Source: CAZHRK01 sp964534555
GTDB taxonomy: Bacteria > Babelota > Babeliae > Babelales > RVW-14
NCBI GenBank assembly: GCA_964534555.1
Contig: CAZHRK010000002.1
Location: 1-64,000, forward strand
DNA length: 64,000 nt
Direction: 5' to 3'
Made by a program: the position numbers and the translations under genes
Part shown: in pieces, positions 27,072-36,432 of the stretch
Numbering within the stretch: position 1 is the stretch's first letter
Layout: every line of letters starts with the position of its first letter
Notes under the pieces: generated by a model
Database searches by the model: none
Told to the model about the DNA's origin: nothing
Seen by the model: the letters and a program-made list of their open reading frames with translations, nothing else

Positions 27072-27181
27072 TACATAATTTGCGTAAAAGGTGAACCATA
27101 AGCTTTATTGGTGATATTAATTATTGAATCAAAATAAATTGTTCAAAAGTGCTTCAAAAAGGGGTGCTTACTTATGTATCA

Positions 27182-27220
27182 TTCTCATTGTAAATTTTCT
27201 GGCGAAAAATTTCTCATTGT
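27182..27220 (+). promoter_or_regulatory. Possible operator of the S24-type repressor
   Basis: The decamer TTCTCATTGT occurs at 27182-27191 and again at 27211-27220. Between them AAATTTTC-TGGC-GAAAAATTT forms an imperfect palindrome. The pair lies 60-100 bases before the repressor gene, in the spacer shared with divergent rnhB, where an autoregulatory site would be expected. Confidence 0.4.
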
Positions 27221-27283
27221 TTATAGTATTGAAATGTTTTATGAATAAAAATCATTAAAAGCTGATTTTAAGAAGGGGTTCTC

Positions 27284-27955
27284 ATGTCATCAACGGAGCT
27301 TCGAGTTAAAGAGTTACTGCGTCAGCTTGGTTGGACAACAAAGGTCCTTGCTGAAAAAACAGGTTTATCAGAAAGCTACCTTACGCACATAAAAAACGGT
27401 ACTCGCCGTTGGAATGAGGATGCGCTTAAAAAGCTTGCCACTGCGTTTAATGCTCATCCAGTTGATCTTTTTGCGCAGCGCCGAACTCGTACAGATAATG
27501 TCGAGGCGGTTGTTAAAATGCCTGAAAAAATCAATGTTGATTTGCAGCTTAAGATTGTTCCTGTTGTTGGAGATATCCCAACAAGTCCTTCACCATACAA
27601 CAATCAGGTAACACAAGTTACTACTGGCTACAAAGATGTTTTTGTTCCTGTTGCAAATGTAACTGATGAATCAGTTTTTTGCCTTTGTGTTGAAAATAAT
27701 CTTATGGCACCAAATTTTATTAAAGGTGACCTACTGATTGTATCACCAGAGTCTTGGGTTCGATCCGGAGATATCGCAGCTGTTGAGTACGGAAATGAAA
27801 CACCACAGCGCGGGATTATGCAGGTGAACTATATGGAGGAGTTTGTGGTTCTTGAGTCAGTAAACCACAAGTCTGCCCCTGTAGCACTTGTTCGAGGCAA
27901 AGATAATTTCAGAGTTATTGGTAAAGTTATTTACCGATATCAGCGCCTTGCCTAG
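27284..27955 (+). CDS. HTH repressor with S24 (LexA/CI-like) domain, catalytic dyad absent
   Basis: A 223-residue regulator. Residues 4-65 are an XRE-type helix-turn-helix (LAEKTGLSESYLTHIKNGT); residues 118-223 are an S24 domain (VENNLMAPNFIKGDLLIV). In self-cleaving LexA/CI proteins the motif is GDSM with Ser as nucleophile; here that position is Leu140. The usual lysine (TVKR-like) is replaced in TPQRGI by Gln175. Self-cleavage is therefore unlikely, so it probably acts as a stable or ligand-modulated repressor. A ribosome site AAGGGG precedes the ATG. It is divergent from rnhB. Confidence 0.85.
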   Translation: MSSTELRVKELLRQLGWTTKVLAEKTGLSESYLTHIKNGTRRWNEDALKKLATAFNAHPVDLFAQRRTRTDNVEAVVKMPEKINVDLQLKIVPVVGDIPTSPSPYNNQVTQVTTGYKDVFVPVANVTDESVFCLCVENNLMAPNFIKGDLLIVSPESWVRSGDIAAVEYGNETPQRGIMQVNYMEEFVVLESVNHKSAPVALVRGKDNFRVIGKVIYRYQRLA

Positions 27956-27973
27956 CTTAGATTATTGAGTAAT

Positions 27974-28007
27974 AAAAAAGCTCCCCACTTGTGGGGAGCT
28001 TTTTTAT
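27974..28007. terminator. Terminator between the repressor and LysE genes
   Basis: AAAAAAGCTCCCCA/TGGGGAGCTTTTTT with a 4-base loop; works for both converging genes. Confidence 0.9.
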
Positions 28008-28025
28008 TAGTAACTTTTTTCTGAT

Positions 28026-28673
28026 TTAATTAAGTATCCAGCGTAGTGTAATGAGCACTGCGTCATACATAAAATATGCGCCTACAGAAACTATAATGCC
28101 GCCTGTAATAAGGCTTATGTAGTAAAGGTGGTGCTGCTTAATTACTTTGCCGACATTTGTTGCCACCCATGCAACAATTACAAGAATAAAAAGAGAGCCA
28201 AGAGCGGTTGTTATGCTCCCTAGGGCAATATCATAAGCCTGTAGTGCGCGTCCTGCTGGTATGATTTGTGCTCCTGCAAACATGAAAAACAAAATAGCCA
28301 GCGGATTAACCACAGTTGAAACAAGAGCTTTTGTCATTCCTAGGAGAAGGGTGTTTGCTTTTAGACGATTGTCTTCTTGCTGAATTTGTTGTGGGCGAAA
28401 AATCATAAGAAGCCCAAAAATAAGAAGGAGGGTTCCTCCTGCAAGATCAATACTAAGCTGGTATGCTTGTGATTTCTGTAGAAAAGTAAGTACGCCCATC
28501 ATTCCAAGAAAAATCAGGATACCATCGCCAATTGCAGCGCCAAGGCTGATAAAAAATCCTTTCCAAAATCCTCTAAGCGCACTGTAATTAAATGTCATTA
28601 CAAAAATAGGCCCCATGGTTGATGAAGCAGATACGCCGATGAAAAAACATTTGGCTAAAAACCACCAGTTCAT
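28026..28673 (-). CDS. LysE-family amino acid exporter
   Basis: A 215-residue inner-membrane protein with about six hydrophobic segments. The N-terminal block GVSASSTMGPIFVMTFNYSALRG followed by GAAIGDGILIFLGMMG is the LysE/RhtB signature, and NPLAILFFMFAGAQI matches the conserved Asn-Pro in the fourth helix. It should export an amino acid or related metabolite; the substrate is unknown. ATG at 28673 is chosen over a GTG two codons earlier because AAAGGAG lies five bases before it. Confidence 0.88.
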   Translation of the reverse strand: MNWWFLAKCFFIGVSASSTMGPIFVMTFNYSALRGFWKGFFISLGAAIGDGILIFLGMMGVLTFLQKSQAYQLSIDLAGGTLLLIFGLLMIFRPQQIQQEDNRLKANTLLLGMTKALVSTVVNPLAILFFMFAGAQIIPAGRALQAYDIALGSITTALGSLFILVIVAWVATNVGKVIKQHHLYYISLITGGIIVSVGAYFMYDAVLITLRWILN

Positions 28674-28796
28674 AGGCACTCCTTTAGGGTGAAAAATTTT
28701 GTGTTATTTTAGCATAAGGGTTAAAATAAAAGAAACGCTTTGCAAAAGCGCATGAGCTCAATAGTTTAAGATAGTCCACCCTCTGAAAGACACTCT

Positions 28797-30149
28797 ATGA
28801 AGAGTACAACGAATTTACTTGCGTTTGGAACTGATGGTATTCGTGGTCATGCAACGCATGAACCATTTGTGCACCATACGCTTATTGCTCTTGGTAAAGC
28901 GATAGCCGCGTGGGCGTATGCTAAGCGTCAAGAGCAGCCAAAGGTTTTGGTAGGAATGGATACACGTATTTCTGGCCCACGGATTAAGCAGTCTCTTGTA
29001 CATGGTTTGTTTCAGCAAGGAGCTCTTGTTATTGATGGTGGTGTGCTGCCAACGCCTGCCGTTTGTAAGCTTGTTGCTCAAGGGATTGGTTTTGACTGTG
29101 GGGTTGTGATTTCTGCATCGCATAACCCTTATTATGATAACGGGGTTAAAGTTTTTTATGGTTCTTCGCTTAAGCTCACCCAAGCTGATGAGCAGATGAT
29201 CACGCAGCTTGCGCAGGAGTTTCTTGCTGGTGTTGAATATGATTCACCAATTGGTGGACTGCAAGAATTACCACAGGCCACCCATCTCTACCAAGGGCTT
29301 TTAGTAAAAGCATGTCAGAATTTTGCATTTAAGGGCGTGCGTGTTGTGCTTGACTGTGCAAACGGCGCGATGAGCAGTATCGCAACGCAGCTCTTTAAAG
29401 TTTTTGGTGCAGACGTTATCACAATTAATAACAAGCCGAACGGCTTCAATATTAATGCACATAGCGGAGCGACCCATCCTGCATCTCTTGCTAAAGCTGT
29501 TGTTGAGCATAAAGCACTTATTGGATTTGCGTTTGATGGTGACGGAGACCGTGTTATTGCGTGTGATAGTCACGGTGTTATTAAAGATGGAGATGATATT
29601 TTAGCCATTCTAATGACGCACCATGACTTTGCCGATGAGCAGATAGTTGTTGGGACTCAGATGACAAATCAGGGGCTTGATGAGTTTATTAAGCAACAAG
29701 GAAAAATGCTTATTCGTAGTAAGGTTGGTGATAAATATGTTGCTGCGGCAATGAATGAGCATAATCTTAAACTTGGTGGTGAGATTTCTGGGCATACTAT
29801 TGTACGCTCTTATTTGCCATCAAGTGATGGTTTATATGTAGCGCTTTTAACGCTTCAAACGATTATTATGACGCATAATTTTGCGTTTAAAACTTTTTCT
29901 AAATTCCCTCAGCGTCTTATTAATCTTAAAGTAGCACAGAAACTACCGCTTGATTCCGAGCCATGTTCCAGTCTTATTTCTCGTTATGATGAGTTGCTCA
30001 AAGGGCGTGGGAGATTGCTTATTCGATACTCTGGGACAGAGTCATTACTCAGGGTAATGGCAGAAGCTGATACACTAGAACACGCAACAACTGTTGCTGA
30101 GGCGCTGAGCAAGGAGCTTGCATCAGTGCTTCAAACTAAGTCGTTTTAA
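28797..30149 (+). CDS. glmM: Phosphoglucosamine mutase
   Basis: A 450-residue alpha-D-phosphohexomutase that converts glucosamine-6-phosphate to glucosamine-1-phosphate for UDP-GlcNAc synthesis. It has the FGTDGIRG start typical of GlmM, the phosphoserine loop ISASHNPYYDNGVK with Ser108, the metal loop FDGDGDR near 246, the sugar loop GGEISGH and the phosphate loop RYSGTESLLRVM. Full length. It is 13 bases ahead of the DUF502 gene, suggesting an envelope operon. Confidence 0.95.
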   Translation: MKSTTNLLAFGTDGIRGHATHEPFVHHTLIALGKAIAAWAYAKRQEQPKVLVGMDTRISGPRIKQSLVHGLFQQGALVIDGGVLPTPAVCKLVAQGIGFDCGVVISASHNPYYDNGVKVFYGSSLKLTQADEQMITQLAQEFLAGVEYDSPIGGLQELPQATHLYQGLLVKACQNFAFKGVRVVLDCANGAMSSIATQLFKVFGADVITINNKPNGFNINAHSGATHPASLAKAVVEHKALIGFAFDGDGDRVIACDSHGVIKDGDDILAILMTHHDFADEQIVVGTQMTNQGLDEFIKQQGKMLIRSKVGDKYVAAAMNEHNLKLGGEISGHTIVRSYLPSSDGLYVALLTLQTIIMTHNFAFKTFSKFPQRLINLKVAQKLPLDSEPCSSLISRYDELLKGRGRLLIRYSGTESLLRVMAEADTLEHATTVAEALSKELASVLQTKSF

Positions 30150-30162
30150 GGAGACCTAAGTA

Positions 30163-30828
30163 ATGATTTTACAAAAAATTAAAGAGCTTTTTGAGGATGT
30201 AAAGTCGCTTTTTTTAAGCGGTCTTTTTACGCTTATTCCTATCGCAGCTACGTTATTTTTTATAAACTTTCTCTACAATTTTGTTGGACGAATTCTTGGT
30301 CCGTTGCGGCAGATCGAGCCTCTTTTGCTTCAGCGAATTCCTGGTGCTGAGGTTGTTGTCATACTTTTAATTATTTTAGTCCTTGGTGTAGTACTGCGTA
30401 TTTTTATTGCAAAGCAGCTGGTGCACTATTTCGAAGGCTTAGTGAACAGAATTCCTCTTGTTAGAATTGTTTATTCATCTGCAAAAATTGTTGTTGATTT
30501 CTTTAAGGTCTCTGACAAAAAGCTTATTCAACAACGTAAAGTTGTATTAATTCCATATCCCAAAAAAGGTCAGTATCACCTTGCATTCTTGCTTGAGTCT
30601 GCGCATGACACGTATGAGCCAATTATTCCCGAGCACTTTAAGGCTTATCCAGGTGAACGATACGCTAAAGTTTTTATGCCAAATTCACCAAATCCGACAT
30701 CAGGATATTTCTTTATTATGCCTGAAGATGAGATTATCCACACAAATATCACGTTTGAGGAAGCGATTAAAACGCTTGTTTCATGTGGCCTTGTAACTCC
30801 AGAGTCTCTTAAGCAAATGCCGAAATGA
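30163..30828 (+). CDS. DUF502-family membrane protein
   Basis: A 221-residue protein with two N-terminal TM helices (LSGLFTLIPIAATLFFINFL and VVILLIILVLGVVLRIFIA), then a soluble domain with PLVRIVYSSAKIVVDFF and KVFMPNSPNPTSGYFFIMP, the hallmark blocks of DUF502. Biochemical role is not established. A GGAG site precedes the ATG. It sits between glmM and the LptF/G-type permease. Confidence 0.9.
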   Translation: MILQKIKELFEDVKSLFLSGLFTLIPIAATLFFINFLYNFVGRILGPLRQIEPLLLQRIPGAEVVVILLIILVLGVVLRIFIAKQLVHYFEGLVNRIPLVRIVYSSAKIVVDFFKVSDKKLIQQRKVVLIPYPKKGQYHLAFLLESAHDTYEPIIPEHFKAYPGERYAKVFMPNSPNPTSGYFFIMPEDEIIHTNITFEEAIKTLVSCGLVTPESLKQMPK

Positions 30829-30834
30829 TAATGC

Positions 30835-31806
30835 GTGTCTGGGTTTCGAGTTTTTTTTATTAAACGTTATCTTTCTGCTTTTTTTGTGGTAAGTGCAGCA
30901 TTAACGCTTTTAACACTTGTTATAGAGTTTTTTGAGAAGCTTTACAGGGTTTCAGGTGCAAGCTTTGCTTCAATCATGAAATACCTTGGATGGTATGCGC
31001 TGCCAATCATGTTGCAAAACATGCCGACAGCATTATGGCTGGCAACATGTTTTATTATCTATGACTTTTGGGTTGGGGAGACATGGTTTTTTCTACGTAT
31101 GGTCGGAGTCATACCTCGAGCCCTTTATAAATTAATTTTTTCACTTAGTTTTATTGTGATGATTGTAGCTCTTGTTTCATCAGAGCTTTTTATAACTCAG
31201 TTTGCAGATAAGGCTGAGTATGTTCGGTTAAAATATTTTAAACACAAGGACACAACAAAAACGTATGGCCTGTGGTTTGAGCTTGCTCAGGGCGGAGTAG
31301 GGTATGTAGGTATGTTTGATCCTTCAACGCTTAATGGGAAGCGATTTCTTAAAATCACAACGGATTCTGTTGGCATGGTTGAACGTGTTATAACTGCTCC
31401 TTTATTTACTTTTGACCAGGAGACTAATCTTATTAGACTTTCAAATTCGATTACGTATGATCAAAAAGCAGCAGAAACCCTGGTTAAAAAAAGCTCTTCC
31501 ATACATCAGCCAGAGTTAGCTATAAGCCTTAAAGCTGCGAAAAAAGCCCAAACGCTTACAGGCATTTTGAAGCGATTAATCATATGGCGCACCGCTCTTC
31601 CCCAAGGGTTATTCAAGCATTTTATCCAGCTTGTTGCTCTACAAGCGCTTTTTTTCATGTCATTTATATTGTTTCCATCTGTAACATTAGCACTTTTTGT
31701 CCATGGCGAGCACATGAAGTACGCTTGGCTTTTGCTTTTTTCGGCCTACCCTCTTGTTAAGGTCTTTTTACAGATAATTGAACTCTGTATAAGTATACTC
31801 ACGTAG
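30835..31806 (+). CDS. LptF/LptG-type permease
   Basis: A 323-residue protein of the YjgP/YjgQ family. It has N-terminal TM helices, then a motif region (LPIMLQNMPTALWLATCF), a beta-jellyroll-like middle (about 155-210) and C-terminal TM helices (ALFFMSFILFPSVTLALFVHG). LptF/G move lipopolysaccharide out of the inner membrane. It is slightly shorter than the usual 350-370 residues. The GTG start at 30835 follows the DUF502 stop by six bases. Only one such gene is in the window. Confidence 0.8.
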   Translation: MSGFRVFFIKRYLSAFFVVSAALTLLTLVIEFFEKLYRVSGASFASIMKYLGWYALPIMLQNMPTALWLATCFIIYDFWVGETWFFLRMVGVIPRALYKLIFSLSFIVMIVALVSSELFITQFADKAEYVRLKYFKHKDTTKTYGLWFELAQGGVGYVGMFDPSTLNGKRFLKITTDSVGMVERVITAPLFTFDQETNLIRLSNSITYDQKAAETLVKKSSSIHQPELAISLKAAKKAQTLTGILKRLIIWRTALPQGLFKHFIQLVALQALFFMSFILFPSVTLALFVHGEHMKYAWLLLFSAYPLVKVFLQIIELCISILT

Positions 31807-31963
31807 TTAGTATTTTAATTATTCGGCAAAGTCATTAGTTCAGCTTGTCAATTTTGCTTCTCTGGGTGCAGAAAAACCCCCTATCCACTTGCAAAAAGGC
31901 ACTGAATAACTACACTTATCGCTGCATGAGCATCTCTATTTTATCATTATTCAAAGGAGCTTC

Positions 31964-33076
31964 ATGAAAGCCTCTAAAACTCTAGTACATGGCCTTTTGG
32001 CTGTTGTAGCTATTGTTAGCGCTCAGCCAGCTTACGCTGCTGGGTCAAGTGTAGTAGATTTGGTAAAACCAACAGCAGGAAAAGGCCAAGCGGTTTCTTT
32101 TTCCGCGCAGGGTCGTCAGCAATTTGATTATGTAAATAATCCAATGCTTCATTATAAGGCAGTCAAAGGGATGAAGTTCCCGGCGGTCTATGTCCTTAAT
32201 CGTATGACTCATACTGTTGAAGTTTTTGGGCTTGTTCGTTTTAGCCCATTTACCAACAGAGCTATGCTTATTACTTCTCCAGAGCATCTTGCAGATATGA
32301 AAGTATCTGAATACAAAGCTATCTTTGCAGAAGTAGGCTTAAAGCTCCATAAGAAATTTGATGGTGCCCGTGAAGCGTTTATGGCAAAGGTTGTTGAATC
32401 AACATTGAATTCTATGTCGCTTTTTTCACACTACAAAGGCTCTCCACTTGTAGATCAATATCGTTTGGGTATCCCACAACGCTGGACACTTTCAAGCCCT
32501 GCAGAGCTTGAGGCTACAGTTAAGTTTTTGAAAAATAAATTTGGCTTCTTCCAAATTAAGCCATTAGAGACAAGACCACCTCTTCTGATTGATATTCTTA
32601 AAAATGGAAATCAAGTATCCCCAGAGACGGTTGCTTTCTTGAACAACTATTATGACCTAGTAGATGCTCGTGATGAGGCTGTTGCCAAGTTCTATGGCGA
32701 TGCACATGATCACCTTATGGACTATTTAAGCAAAGACAGAGATGCTAAGGTCGTTGGTGAGTCAGTAATTGATACTCTGATGAGAACTGTAGATGAAAAC
32801 ATGAAGGGACTTGATGCTCAGAAGCTTGCCCTTGCTGCAGTTACAGGGTATATCACTGTCAACGCGCTTAAAGATCCACTTAATAAAATGATTTTTGGCG
32901 TTGCTCAAAGCAAGACTCCAACCGATGAGTTTATTGCGAAGCACCGCAAAGAGCTATTGATTGGTCTTGGTACGGTTGCTGCAACACTCGTAACGCTTAA
33001 AGCGTATGAGGTGTATGAAGAGCACCAAGACAGCGTGGCACAAGCTGCCGCTCTAGAAGAATCACTTAAAGCGTAA
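31964..33076 (+). CDS. Secreted protein of unknown function
   Basis: A 370-residue protein with a signal peptide cleaved probably after AYAA (MKASKTLVHGLLAVVAIVSA). Near the C-terminus, about 333-350, is a possible TM helix (ELLIGLGTVAATLVTLKAYEV) followed by a short charged tail. The centre is mainly helical. No family recognised. It has an AAAGGAG site before the ATG and its own strong terminator, so it is a stand-alone unit. Confidence 0.72.
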   Translation: MKASKTLVHGLLAVVAIVSAQPAYAAGSSVVDLVKPTAGKGQAVSFSAQGRQQFDYVNNPMLHYKAVKGMKFPAVYVLNRMTHTVEVFGLVRFSPFTNRAMLITSPEHLADMKVSEYKAIFAEVGLKLHKKFDGAREAFMAKVVESTLNSMSLFSHYKGSPLVDQYRLGIPQRWTLSSPAELEATVKFLKNKFGFFQIKPLETRPPLLIDILKNGNQVSPETVAFLNNYYDLVDARDEAVAKFYGDAHDHLMDYLSKDRDAKVVGESVIDTLMRTVDENMKGLDAQKLALAAVTGYITVNALKDPLNKMIFGVAQSKTPTDEFIAKHRKELLIGLGTVAATLVTLKAYEVYEEHQDSVAQAAALEESLKA

Positions 33077-33100
33077 TCTTTTAGAAGAAATTCAAACACT

Positions 33101-33136
33101 AAAAAAGCCCGCCGGATTCTTCGGCGGGCTTTTTTA
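33101..33136. terminator. Strong bidirectional terminator
   Basis: AAAAAAGCCCGCCG/CGGCGGGCTTTTTT hairpin with loop GATTCTT, between the secreted protein gene and convergent tlyA. Confidence 0.93.
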
Positions 33137-33149
33137 GTGGCTTACTACT

Positions 33150-33908
33150 TTAAATTTTACAGACTTCGTCTCTCACGAAATAAGCGATAAATTCTTTATT
33201 TCCTGATGAAGCTCCAAGGATAGGCGATTCAATAATACCTTGATGTTCAAAACAAAGCTGTTCCATTCCCGTGATAATTTTCTCGACTACGCGATCGTGT
33301 ACCCTTGGGTCTTCTATCAACCCTCGGTGGCCAACATCTTCGCGCTCAGCCTCAAATTGGGGCTTAATAAGCGTAATAACAATAGCACGCGGTGCAAGCA
33401 GTTTGCTTACGCTTGGCATTACCTTGAGCAAAGATATGAATGAAAGATCAAGCGTTGCAATATCAATAAGTTCAGGAAGGCTCTCTACGTAGCGTAGGTT
33501 AGTTTTTTCCATGAGTGTTACGCGTTTGTCATTGCGAATTTTCTCATGAACTTGACCATAACCTACATCAACTCCATACACATGCTTAGCGCCTCGTTGA
33601 AGTAAACAATCAGTAAATCCACCCGTTGATATACCTGCATCAAGTGCTACTTTGCCTGTAACATCAATATCAAATGTATCTAATGCCGCTTCAAGCTTTA
33701 GTCCGGCTCTGCTTACGAACTTAGGCTCATTTTGGTCAAGCATTATTTGATCAGCAACATAGGTTGGAGTACCAGGCTTGATGACTGGCTGACCATTCAC
33801 TCTTACTTTTCCCTGAATAATAAAGCTTTGTATCTGATTACGCGTGAGGTGGGGGTGTTGCTCTGCGACAAGATGGTCTAATCGCTTTTTTTCTTTTTTT
33901 TCATTCAT
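33150..33908 (-). CDS. tlyA: TlyA-family rRNA 2'-O-methyltransferase
   Basis: A 252-residue protein. Residues 6-60 are an S4 RNA-binding domain (LVAEQHPHLTRNQIQSFI), and residues 65-250 an FtsJ-like methyltransferase with VSRAGLKLEAAL and the SAM motif ALDAGISTGGFTDCLL. TlyA methylates a cytidine ribose of ribosomal RNA; some homologues are also called hemolysins. It starts three bases after the htrA stop, so it is co-transcribed with it. Confidence 0.92.
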   Translation of the reverse strand: MNEKKEKKRLDHLVAEQHPHLTRNQIQSFIIQGKVRVNGQPVIKPGTPTYVADQIMLDQNEPKFVSRAGLKLEAALDTFDIDVTGKVALDAGISTGGFTDCLLQRGAKHVYGVDVGYGQVHEKIRNDKRVTLMEKTNLRYVESLPELIDIATLDLSFISLLKVMPSVSKLLAPRAIVITLIKPQFEAEREDVGHRGLIEDPRVHDRVVEKIITGMEQLCFEHQGIIESPILGASSGNKEFIAYFVRDEVCKI

Positions 33909-33911
33909 GGA

Positions 33912-35552
33912 TTACTGTTTTTCGTTTTTGCTCGGTGTTGTTTTAAGTGCCTGAATTAGGGCAGATTCTTTAAAGAAGTACCTTTGGCTGAGTTGTTCTT
34001 CATCGTGAAGAATTTTATCAACAGAAAGTACAGCATAAAGACTGTCATCAGTTTTGAGCGTAATATAACGGGTTTTCTTACTTTTGAGTATTGCCGCTCT
34101 AAAATCAGCTAATGTGCTCACTTTTTCATCATTAACTTCTGTGATTACCTCGCCTGGGCGCAAAACACGGGCTTTTGATGCCTGAGATGTTGGTAGGACG
34201 TGAGTGATAATTAGGACAGGCTCATGTTGAGCCTCAATTTTCCCGAATCTGACAAGGTCGGGGACTCTTGAAAGCATCATTCCAACGTGGTTGAGCGATA
34301 ATTGCATAACAACGAGTCCACCAAGTACTTCATAATCAGTAGCTTCTTTTTCAAACTCAGGGTAGATCATACGAATGGCTGGCAGGTACTTAGGCTCAAA
34401 TTTAAAATTGAAACGTTTAAGCTCGCCTTTTCTGTAGATGAGCATTTCAATATTGTCGCCGATTTTGAGTCTGTTTAAAAATTCAAACAATGAAGCTTTA
34501 TCCTCACTCCATGGGACATCAAGGTCGCCATAAATATCAACGGTGTGGCCATTGATAGCGTATAACATGTCTCCATCTTTGATGCCTACGCTTTCAAGCA
34601 GTGTTCCACCGAATACTTTAGCGACATACCATCCTCCGCGCTCTGGGTTGCCTAGGTAGTTTACAAGTTCGCTGTTGCTGCTTGTAAAGATACAACCAAG
34701 TGTTGGCTTACGAAGAAGTTTAACTTTATACAAATCACTAAGCGCATTTTTTACTTCGTTGATAGGGATGATATAACCTACGTTTTGAGCTTCGATTACC
34801 CCTGCGGTATTAATTCCTACAACGTTTCCGTTAGTATCAATCGCTGGGCCACCTGAGTTGCCTGGATTAAGCGGTGCGGTAATTTGGATGTAGCCAGAGC
34901 TTCCCATACGCTCGCGCCCACTTACAATTCCGAGTGTACTCTTAAGTCTGCTTTGCCCAAGAGGATATCCCAAAGCAAGCACCTCTTGTGAGCGAAGGAC
35001 ATTGTCTGAATCACCAAGCTCAAGGAAAGGAATATTTTTAATTTTCTGTCTAATTTTATGTGATTCTTCGGGGAGTAAGCGTAATAGCGCGATATCCCGC
35101 TCAGGCGAGACCCCAACGATCTCAGCATCAAAGCGCTCTAGTCCAAATGAAGGGATTTGTATTTCGATGTTACTTGCCTGCGCAACAACATGGTAATTTG
35201 TGATTATGTCGCCTTTATCGTTAATAAAAAAGCCAGATCCTGTGCCTTCACCTTGATTTGGTGTTTTGTATGGCTCAATCCAGTTGAATTCTGTAACGTG
35301 TGAAAATACCTGCACAACAGTGTCTTTAACCTGTTTTTGAACATCAAGCCAGGTGCTGCCACCTTCTTTTGAAATTACTCGCACTGGTGCGGTATGATTT
35401 TTCGGATTTTGTTTTGTGTCGATTTTAACAAGAAGATCGAGAGATTCGGTAAGTTGCTGGTGTTTTTTTAGAAGGATGATAGTTGTTGCCAGAGACAGGC
35501 AAGAAAGTACGACTGTGCCCGTTACAAGTATCTTTTTTGTTAAAGCATTCAT
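33912..35552 (-). CDS. DegP/HtrA-type serine protease with two PDZ domains
   Basis: A 546-residue periplasmic, membrane-anchored protease. One N-terminal TM helix at about 8-28; trypsin-like domain with His121 (TNYHVV), Asp153 (RDIALL) and Ser233 (GNSGGP); a first PDZ region near 310-400 and a second near 440-510. It degrades or refolds misfolded envelope proteins. The region between the PDZ domains is longer than in DegP. GGAAGG precedes the ATG. Confidence 0.92.
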   Translation of the reverse strand: MNALTKKILVTGTVVLSCLSLATTIILLKKHQQLTESLDLLVKIDTKQNPKNHTAPVRVISKEGGSTWLDVQKQVKDTVVQVFSHVTEFNWIEPYKTPNQGEGTGSGFFINDKGDIITNYHVVAQASNIEIQIPSFGLERFDAEIVGVSPERDIALLRLLPEESHKIRQKIKNIPFLELGDSDNVLRSQEVLALGYPLGQSRLKSTLGIVSGRERMGSSGYIQITAPLNPGNSGGPAIDTNGNVVGINTAGVIEAQNVGYIIPINEVKNALSDLYKVKLLRKPTLGCIFTSSNSELVNYLGNPERGGWYVAKVFGGTLLESVGIKDGDMLYAINGHTVDIYGDLDVPWSEDKASLFEFLNRLKIGDNIEMLIYRKGELKRFNFKFEPKYLPAIRMIYPEFEKEATDYEVLGGLVVMQLSLNHVGMMLSRVPDLVRFGKIEAQHEPVLIITHVLPTSQASKARVLRPGEVITEVNDEKVSTLADFRAAILKSKKTRYITLKTDDSLYAVLSVDKILHDEEQLSQRYFFKESALIQALKTTPSKNEKQ

Positions 35553-35638
35553 AAGAACCTTCCTTCTAGAGCATCGATCATCTAATTAATCGAGAACTAT
35601 AGCATGAAACACCATAAACGCCTAACAACGAATAGGCC

Positions 35639-36421
35639 TTACTCGCTTGTTTGAGAGGCTGTTTTTTGAAGGAAATGCTGTTTAATCCAGGCAAAAAGGC
35701 TATAGAAAAAATAAGTTATAAAAAGTATCAGCAGAAGTTTAATATGCCCCATGGTGATAACAAGGGCTGTTCCCGTTATAAAAAGTCGTCTGTATGTTTT
35801 GCCTGAGATATGTTTAAGCGTAGGAAATGGAATTGTACTGACCATAAAAAAGCCAAGTGCTGTTACCATCCCGGCAAGCAACGAGAGCAGGTCAAGAGAG
35901 AAATGTAGATCAAGTAGGTTCAAGACCAGCGCTACAATAAAACAGCCAGCAATCGGTGTAGGCATGCCAATAAAGTTTATAGTTTGTGCTGTGTGCGTAA
36001 TGTTGAATCGCGCAAGTCTGAGCAGCCCTGCGAGCATAAAAAAAGCTGCAGCACCAAGGCCAAAGCCACCAAGGAGCCTGAGCTGCCACTCATACGCTAA
36101 AAAAGCTGGTGCCGCGCAGAATGTAATCGCATCATTAAGCGAATCAAGCTGCACGCCTAAATCACTGGTGACATTTGCAAGCCGCGCGATTCTACCGTCA
36201 AGTGCATCCATTAGAGCGCCAAGCAATATACAATATGCTGCTGCAACAAGTTCGCCTTGGCTAGAAAAAACAATACTCGCAAAACCAAAAAAACCATTCC
36301 CGAGTGTGAACAAGTGAGGGATAATCTGTATCCCTTTTTTTAAATGGGCACGATTAATTCTACGGCGCCATGAGTGCTTACGCACTCGTTGTTGCTGAGA
36401 AAATTGTGGATCAACACCCAT
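35639..36421 (-). CDS. pssA: CDP-diacylglycerol-serine O-phosphatidyltransferase
   Basis: A 260-residue membrane protein that makes phosphatidylserine, the precursor of phosphatidylethanolamine. The CDP-alcohol phosphotransferase motif is complete (DGRIARLANVTSDLG, then QLDSLND, with all Asp residues). About seven hydrophobic segments. Size fits the PssA type rather than the larger PLD type. AAGGAG lies seven bases before the ATG. It follows grpE by 11 bases. Confidence 0.9.
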   Translation of the reverse strand: MGVDPQFSQQQRVRKHSWRRRINRAHLKKGIQIIPHLFTLGNGFFGFASIVFSSQGELVAAAYCILLGALMDALDGRIARLANVTSDLGVQLDSLNDAITFCAAPAFLAYEWQLRLLGGFGLGAAAFFMLAGLLRLARFNITHTAQTINFIGMPTPIAGCFIVALVLNLLDLHFSLDLLSLLAGMVTALGFFMVSTIPFPTLKHISGKTYRRLFITGTALVITMGHIKLLLILFITYFFYSLFAWIKQHFLQKTASQTSE

Positions 36422-36432
36422 TTAGTAACTCC

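Noticed and set aside
35751..36317. 188-residue plus-strand frame antisense to pssA
   Set aside because: Rich in Ser/Ala/Pro as expected for antisense of a membrane protein; pssA has a full CDP-alcohol transferase motif.
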